Assembly: GCA_017616575.1 (NCBI GenBank) | Contig: JAFZXW010000209.1 | Span: 1-5,139, forward strand | Source of the DNA: Candidatus Methanomethylophilaceae archaeon | GTDB lineage: Archaea; Thermoplasmatota; Thermoplasmata; Methanomassiliicoccales; Methanomethylophilaceae | Direction: 5' to 3' | DNA length: 5,139 bases | In this document: positions 1 through 3,740 of the stretch, piece after piece | How the letters are laid out: each line of letters opens with the position of its first letter | Numbering within the stretch: position 1 is the stretch's first letter | Notes under the pieces: generated by a model | Database searches by the model: none | Told to the model about the DNA's origin: nothing | The model's input: the letters and a program-made list of their open reading frames with translations, nothing else | Position numbers and translations under genes: made by a program

Positions 1-442
1 CCACCCCCTGCAAGCGACGGCATCCATAGTGCCCTGCGCCGTAATCCGGGGCGTCTTACCGTCATAGGACGCGGATGCGGGCTGCCTCCGCCTGTCTCCT
101 GGGCCGAAAATAGCCCAAAAATGAGAAGGCTGGCCTATTTCTTCCGCAGAGACGTGGAAATCACATCTCATTGGGACCACTACATTCTCTATCAAATCAA
201 AGCGGCCCGCGATGCGTCGTCCTCGTCAGCCTCTGACAAGGATCCGCATATCCAATACCCGTCCATGTAGCCGGATCTTATTTCTAGCCCTTGGGAAGAG
301 TGCTCGGCTCACTCCAGACTGGTTCCTCGACTCTCCCTACGCAATCGCGAAGAAACACGGCTTCGGCGAAACCAGGATTCTGAAGCATAAGACCTCCCCG
401 AGAAGTACGGGGAGGGATTGCGGGCCATGCGACCCTTGAAGG
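1..442. other. Intergenic region and left window edge with no supportable gene
   Basis: No complete gene, tRNA, rRNA or insertion sequence is recognisable here. Two frames stay open to the left edge. A plus-strand frame runs from base 1 to a TAG at 268-270 (89 codons; an internal ATG at 121 would leave 49 residues). A minus-strand frame runs from ATG at 171-169 down to base 1 (57 codons). Another plus frame closes at a TAG at 65-67. None of the products shows a motif, signal peptide or domain I recognise, and third-codon-position GC looks lower than in the two large genes. Any of them could be the end of a neighbouring gene or chance. A small hairpin (GTCAG at 225-229 with CTGAC at 233-237) and the putative terminator at 393-415 are the only structures seen. 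Confidence 0.5.
393..415 (-). terminator. Putative transcription terminator hairpin downstream of the adhesin gene
   Basis: A perfect 8-bp GC-rich inverted repeat, CCTCCCCG at 393-400 and CGGGGAGG at 408-415, encloses a 7-nt loop. On the minus strand the hairpin begins 27 nt after the TGA of the 1044-residue gene and is followed by a modestly T-rich run (TCTTATGCTT). Position and orientation suit termination or 3'-end protection of that transcript. The run lacks the long uninterrupted U tract of a textbook intrinsic terminator. Archaeal termination depends mainly on oligo-T, so the role is an inference from location and stem strength. Confidence 0.5.
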
Positions 443-3400
443 TCAGTAGTCCATGTACAGGTCCGCGCCGCTTCCAGAGAAGGCGTGTCCTTTCAGGGCG
501 CTCGGGGATATCGTCAGCTTCTTGGCGCCGTCGTAGAAGGACAGGCCGTAGAGGGCGTAGTCGCCTATGCCCCTCAGGCTGTCCCCGAACACTATATGCG
601 TCATCCCGGTGCAGTTGCCCAAGGCCTTGCTCCCCAAGGTCTTGACGTTGGACAGGTCCGCGCTCTCCAACGTGGTGCATCTGAGGAAGGCCTTGTCGCC
701 GATGGACTCCACGGTGAAGACCCGGTCGTCGTAGGCCACTTCGGCGGGTATGGAGGTCACGGCCCCCGTGTATCCGGTTATGGATACCGTGCAGGCGCTG
801 ACAGACGTCACGACGTATTGGATCCTTTCCACGGCGAACTCGTCCCCGTCCTGCAGGCCGCCACCGGCGACGAGGAAGCTCCCGGACTTGGAGAAGGTGT
901 TCCCGCGGAGGTTCGCGGCGGTGGCGCTGATGGCCTTCCCGTCCGCGTCGGCGAACTTCAGGCCGTAGAACGCGTTCTGGCCAACGGAGGCCAGGGTGCT
1001 CGGGAAGGAGGCGGATTCGATGGCCTTGCACCCGCTGAACGCGCTCCTGGACAGCGTCTTGACGCCCTCCTCGACCACCAAGGTCCTGAGGTTGGCGCAC
1101 TGGTAGAAGGCGTAGGCCCCCACGGATTCCAGGTTTCCGGGTATGACCAGGGAGGTCATCCCGTTGCAGTATGGGAACGCCTTGGTGCCGACGGACGCCA
1201 CGGTGGAGAGATCCACGGACGAAACGCCGTTGTTCTTGTAGAAGGCGTTGGCGCCGATGACCGCGCCGTGTCCGGAGAAGGTTATGTCGGTCATGTTCTT
1301 GCACGCGCTGAATGCGCTCGCCTCCAAGACGACGTCGTCGCCCGGGATATCCAGGGCTTTGATGCCGCAGCCGTAGAAGGCGTAACCCTCGATCAGCTTC
1401 ACGGTCTCCGGGACGGCAAGAGTCACGAGCTTGGAGCAGTTGGCGAACGCCTTGAAGCCCACATCCTCCACGGACCCGAGATCCAGGGACTTGAGCGTGG
1501 TGCAGCCGTAGAACGCCTTGTCGCCGATAGAAATCACTTGGAACTCCATTCCCGCATAGGAGGCGGATTCCGGGATGGACACGTTCGCCTGGGAGCCGCT
1601 GTAGCCCGTCAGTGACGCGGTCAGCGGGCCGAGGGACGTCACCTTGTAGCTGAACGCGCCGTCCATGAAGCTGTCCCCCACCGAAATCGTGGACGTTTCT
1701 ATCACCGTGAGCACGCCGGACATATATTGGAACGTGTAATTGGTGGCGGACCCTCCCGAGGGGGTCAGCATGTAACTGCCTGCGGAGAGGTCGGGGCAAG
1801 AGACCTCAGGGGCCTTGTATCCTGCGGCGGTGGACGCCGTCTCGCCGTTCACGAAGCCTGTGACGGACACCGCGTAGGAAGGCGTGGAGCCCTCGGTAAT
1901 CGTCTCGCCGACGTATCTCGCTGTCAAAACGGCCTTGGATATGGACCAGGAGACGGTCTTCTTGCCGGTGGATCCGTCGGCCCACTTGTAGCCGCTCTTC
2001 AAGGTCAAGGTGGCCATATGGCTGCCTGCATTCTTGGACATGTTCCCGGATATCGTGTACCCGGTCCCGGACGGGACCCCGGTCTGTACCTTGCCGTTGT
2101 AGACGAGGCTGTCGGCCGACGGGACTTGGACGGTGTTCAGGGAGGTCACCTTGAGGACCCCGGACTGGTACCGGAAAGAGTAGTTCGTAGCGGACCCTCC
2201 CGAGGGGGTCAGCGTATGGCTTCCCACGGACACGTCGCTGTTGGTCACCTTCGGCGCCTTGTAGCCGGCGGCGGCAGAGGCCGTCTCGCCGTTCACGAAG
2301 CCTGTGACGGACACCGCGTAGGAGGGCGTGGAGCCCTCGGTAATCGTCTCGCCGACGTATCTCGCTGTCAAAACGGCCTTGGATATGGACCATGAGACGG
2401 TCTTCTTGCCGGTGGATCCGTCGGCCCACTTGTAGCCGTTCTGCAGGGTCAGGGTAGCGGTGTAGCTTCCGGCGTTCTTGGCCGTGTTGCCCGTTATCGT
2501 GTATCCGGTGCCGGACGCGACCCCGGTCTGCGTCTGTCCGTTGTACACCAGGCCAGAGGCCGCCGACGGCAAAGAAGCCGTACCGGACGAGCTCGGGTCG
2601 CTGGTGACGCTGTACACGACCTTGAACGTCCCGCCGCCGGTGTAGTGCCCCAGGGTCAGGTCGTTGTAGACGTACTTCCCGCCGGCGTAGTGGTACTGCA
2701 CCCAGTACTTCCAGTCGCCGTTGGAGAGATGGACGTCCCCCAGGCCCATTATGCTATCCACCCAGTAGAGGAGGTCCTGCGCGCCGGAGGAGCCGGACCA
2801 GAAACTGCACGGGATGCCTTCCGCGCGGAGGGCGCTCTCGAGGGCGGCGCCGGCGTTGGCCCCCTGGGCGGTGAGGGTGAACCCTGCCTGCAGGTCCTCG
2901 ACGGTCAGGCCGGAGGTGCCCACGTCGGCGAGGTTGGCGTCCATGTCCATCGAGATATGGAAGTAGTACGTGTCAATGGTGACCGGCTTCTCTTTGACGG
3001 TGACCGCGCACGTCGCCTTGTAGAGGTTGCCGCAGATGGCGGTTATGGTCGCGTTCCCTACGCCGACGGCGGTGACCGTCGTCGAAGCCGTGTTGCCCGA
3101 GACGGTGGCGACGTTGCTGTTGCTCGATCTCCAGACGACGCTGGTGCATCCGTCGGGAAGGGTGACGCTCAAGGAGCCCGTCTTCCCCTCGGTTATGCTC
3201 AGTGACGTCGAGGATATGGCCAGGTCGGAGTATTCGACCGACACGCTGCATGTTGCGGAATAACCTCTTGCGGAGGCCGTCACCGTCGTGCTGCCATAGG
3301 CCTTAGGCGTCAGGCTCCCGTTCTGGTCGACCGCGGCTATCAGGCTGTTTTTGCTGGACCACGTCACCGTGTCGGTGCAATCCGACGGGGACAGCGTCGC

Positions 3401-3577
3401 ATGAAGGGTGACGTCCTGCCCTGCGCGGATGGTTACGCTCGTCCGGTCCAGCGATATTCCTGTAGCGGGAACACCGTCCGCGTCCACGTCGCTTCCAGAC
3501 GATTGGACGACGCACGCTATGGCGACCGCCAGAAACAGGGCCGCCAACATGACTGGTATCATTTTTCTATCGATCAT
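443..3577 (-). CDS. Large mosaic surface protein: signal, 2 Big_2 Ig-like, DUF4430-like, 2 MBG-type units, 2 BspA LRR modules
   Basis: Probable secreted or surface adhesin of 1044 residues; no ligand or substrate can be deduced. Residues 1-28 are a basic start (MIDRK) and a hydrophobic stretch, read as a signal peptide or N-terminal anchor; Cys22 sits in a weak lipobox-like AIAC. Two Big_2 Ig-like domains follow (about 37-115 and 117-195, with the typical VTWSS and VVWRSSNSNVATV strands). Residues 200-326 resemble DUF4430 (WVDSIMGLGD, then KYWVQY, TLG and FKVVYS). Residues 333-628 are two tandem 148-residue units with MBG-type sequence (VYNG, GYKWADGSTG, LTARYVGETI). Residues 630-905 and 908-1044 are two LRR_5 modules with repeats of the form IGxxAFxxCxxLxxLxIP, about 23 residues each. 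There is no C-terminal membrane helix, LPXTG or sorting signal. The ATG is well fixed, because an in-frame TGA lies two codons upstream and AGGTG is 6 nt away; Met6 is a less likely alternative. The stop is TGA. Confidence 0.93.
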   Translation of the reverse strand: MIDRKMIPVMLAALFLAVAIACVVQSSGSDVDADGVPATGISLDRTSVTIRAGQDVTLHATLSPSDCTDTVTWSSKNSLIAAVDQNGSLTPKAYGSTTVTASARGYSATCSVSVEYSDLAISSTSLSITEGKTGSLSVTLPDGCTSVVWRSSNSNVATVSGNTASTTVTAVGVGNATITAICGNLYKATCAVTVKEKPVTIDTYYFHISMDMDANLADVGTSGLTVEDLQAGFTLTAQGANAGAALESALRAEGIPCSFWSGSSGAQDLLYWVDSIMGLGDVHLSNGDWKYWVQYHYAGGKYVYNDLTLGHYTGGGTFKVVYSVTSDPSSSGTASLPSAASGLVYNGQTQTGVASGTGYTITGNTAKNAGSYTATLTLQNGYKWADGSTGKKTVSWSISKAVLTARYVGETITEGSTPSYAVSVTGFVNGETASAAAGYKAPKVTNSDVSVGSHTLTPSGGSATNYSFRYQSGVLKVTSLNTVQVPSADSLVYNGKVQTGVPSGTGYTISGNMSKNAGSHMATLTLKSGYKWADGSTGKKTVSWSISKAVLTARYVGETITEGSTPSYAVSVTGFVNGETASTAAGYKAPEVSCPDLSAGSYMLTPSGGSATNYTFQYMSGVLTVIETSTISVGDSFMDGAFSYKVTSLGPLTASLTGYSGSQANVSIPESASYAGMEFQVISIGDKAFYGCTTLKSLDLGSVEDVGFKAFANCSKLVTLAVPETVKLIEGYAFYGCGIKALDIPGDDVVLEASAFSACKNMTDITFSGHGAVIGANAFYKNNGVSSVDLSTVASVGTKAFPYCNGMTSLVIPGNLESVGAYAFYQCANLRTLVVEEGVKTLSRSAFSGCKAIESASFPSTLASVGQNAFYGLKFADADGKAISATAANLRGNTFSKSGSFLVAGGGLQDGDEFAVERIQYVVTSVSACTVSITGYTGAVTSIPAEVAYDDRVFTVESIGDKAFLRCTTLESADLSNVKTLGSKALGNCTGMTHIVFGDSLRGIGDYALYGLSFYDGAKKLTISPSALKGHAFSGSGADLYMDY
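536..709 (-). repeat. Second, short BspA-type LRR module (C-terminus of the 1044-residue protein)
   Basis: This covers residues 957-1014: ESIGDKAFLRCTTLESADLSNV, then KTLGSKALGNCTGM and RGIGDYALYGLSF. It is preceded by a beta-rich segment (908-956: GDEF, YVVTSV, VSITGYTG, SIPAEVAYDDRVF). It is followed by a closing cap with LKGHAFSGSG, after which the protein ends. The whole arrangement repeats the first LRR module of the same protein in shortened form, with only about three repeats instead of nine. Confidence 0.8.
953..1537 (-). repeat. Main BspA-type leucine-rich repeat block of the 1044-residue protein
   Basis: This covers residues 681-875, about nine consecutive repeats of 22-23 residues. 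Successive AF and AFxxC anchors are KAFYGC, KAFANC, YAFYGC, SAFSAC, NAFYKN, KAFPYC, YAFYQC, SAFSGC and NAFYGL. Most units pair a (V/I)G before the AF with a short hydrophobic strand after it, such as LKSLDL or MTSLVIP. This is the pattern of LRR_5 (BspA, Treponema pallidum-type) proteins, which form a curved solenoid usually displayed outside the cell. One unit is a residue short after YGCG, and one lacks the usual Cys (YKNN). The block closes with a cap containing NLRGNTFSKSG. Confidence 0.9.
1836..1994 (-). repeat. 159-bp near-identical direct repeat, copy 2
   Basis: By direct comparison this segment matches 2280-2438 at 157 of 159 bases. The differences are GGAAGG versus GGAGGG near 1879, and CCAGG versus CCATG near 1948. 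It encodes the centre of the second MBG-type unit, from GYKWADGSTG through GFVNGETA. Synonymous positions are conserved too, which protein-level selection would not require. Flanking sequence on both sides has clearly diverged from the other copy. Confidence 0.93.
2280..2438 (-). repeat. 159-bp near-identical direct repeat, copy 1
   Basis: This is the partner of 1836-1994, in the same orientation and offset by exactly 444 bp. It lies in the first MBG-type unit. A further 24-bp identical island at the same 444-bp offset (1746-1769 and 2190-2213) encodes the TPSGGSA segment. The pair is a substrate for in-frame deletion or duplication, because 444 is a multiple of three. Confidence 0.93.
2600..2980 (-). 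other. DUF4430-like (transcobalamin C-terminal-like) domain within the surface protein
   Basis: This covers residues 200-326, between the Ig-like domains and the MBG-type units. It opens with a beta strand (VTIDTYYFHISM), then a helical part (NAGAALESALRAEG), then Trp-rich strands with WVDSIMGLGD, NGDWKYWVQYHY, a YNDLTLG element and a closing FKVVYSV strand. The order of Gly-Leu-Gly, Trp/Tyr-Trp and a final strand is what I associate with DUF4430 and its relatives, found in secreted proteins and next to cobalamin-binding domains. The assignment is from pattern memory only, and vitamin binding is not implied. Confidence 0.45.
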
Positions 3578-3583
3578 CTTTCA

Positions 3584-3588
3584 CACCT
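3584..3588 (-). promoter_or_regulatory. Shine-Dalgarno of the 1044-residue gene
   Basis: AGGTG lies 6 nt upstream of the ATG at 3577-3575 and is complementary to the CACCU of a typical archaeal or bacterial 16S rRNA 3' end. An in-frame TGA lies between it and the ATG, so no start further upstream is possible. Together they fix the N-terminus at MIDRK. Confidence 0.75.
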
Positions 3589-3606
3589 TGGAAGCATGGC
3601 ATATGC

Positions 3607-3625
3607 TGTCGGGCCGATTCCGACA
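3607..3625 (-). other. Small hairpin in the leader of the 1044-residue gene
   Basis: TGTCGG at 3607-3612 pairs perfectly with CCGACA at 3620-3625 across a 7-nt loop, about 18 nt upstream of the Shine-Dalgarno. An 8-bp palindrome, GCATATGC at 3599-3606, abuts it. The hairpin could shape leader folding, but stems of this size arise often by chance in GC-rich DNA and nothing links it to a known riboswitch. Confidence 0.25.
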
Positions 3626-3740
3626 CGCATGAGTGCCTCGCTTTCCTCTTCGAAACTGGAATTCCGCCCTCGCTCCGCAGAGAAAGCCTGCATGACGTAT
3701 GCGTTATCAGAATACATGATGATTCTCGCAATTCTTTCCC

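Larger units (their letters stand above)
1694..2581 (-). repeat. Two tandem 444-bp coding units (MBG-type extracellular domains)
   Basis: Unit 1 is residues 333-480 (2138-2581) and unit 2 is residues 481-628 (1694-2137), so the period is 148 residues. Each unit starts with a (L)VYNG..QTGV.SGTGYTI.GN strand pair, continues through NAGS..ATLTL..GYKWADGSTG, then the segment SWSISKAVLTARYVGETI and GSTPSYAVSVTGFVNGE, and ends with TPSGGSATNY.F.Y.SGVL.V. The style matches MBG-type beta domains, which often occur as tandem stalks in bacterial and archaeal surface proteins. Identity is very uneven along the unit, being highest in the middle. Confidence 0.85.

Noticed and set aside
485..1615. 376-codon plus-strand open frame antisense to the LRR region
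   Set aside because: The repetitive AEGV, VEGV and GADG patterns are the antisense echo of the LRR codons. It has no domain or good ribosome site.
309..1799. 496-codon minus-strand open frame overlapping the adhesin gene in another phase
   Set aside because: Its product is Arg-, Gly- and His-rich without domains, while the overlapping frame gives clear LRR repeats. It is a high-GC shadow.
1746..2213. Two copies of a GC palindrome, GACCCTCCCGAGGGGGTC (around 1749 and 2193)
   Set aside because: They encode the conserved TPSGGS motif in both tandem units, so coding and duplication explain them; no regulatory role is needed.
1727..2429. Long repetitive open frames on both strands over the MBG-type units (1727-2395 plus, 1806-2429 minus)
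   Set aside because: Their internal repeats simply mirror the 444-bp nucleotide repeat of the real coding frame.
1694..2581. Repeat pair considered as a CRISPR array or mobile element
   Set aside because: There are only two copies with a 444-bp period, both in frame inside one gene. There are no spacers, terminal inverted repeats or transposase.
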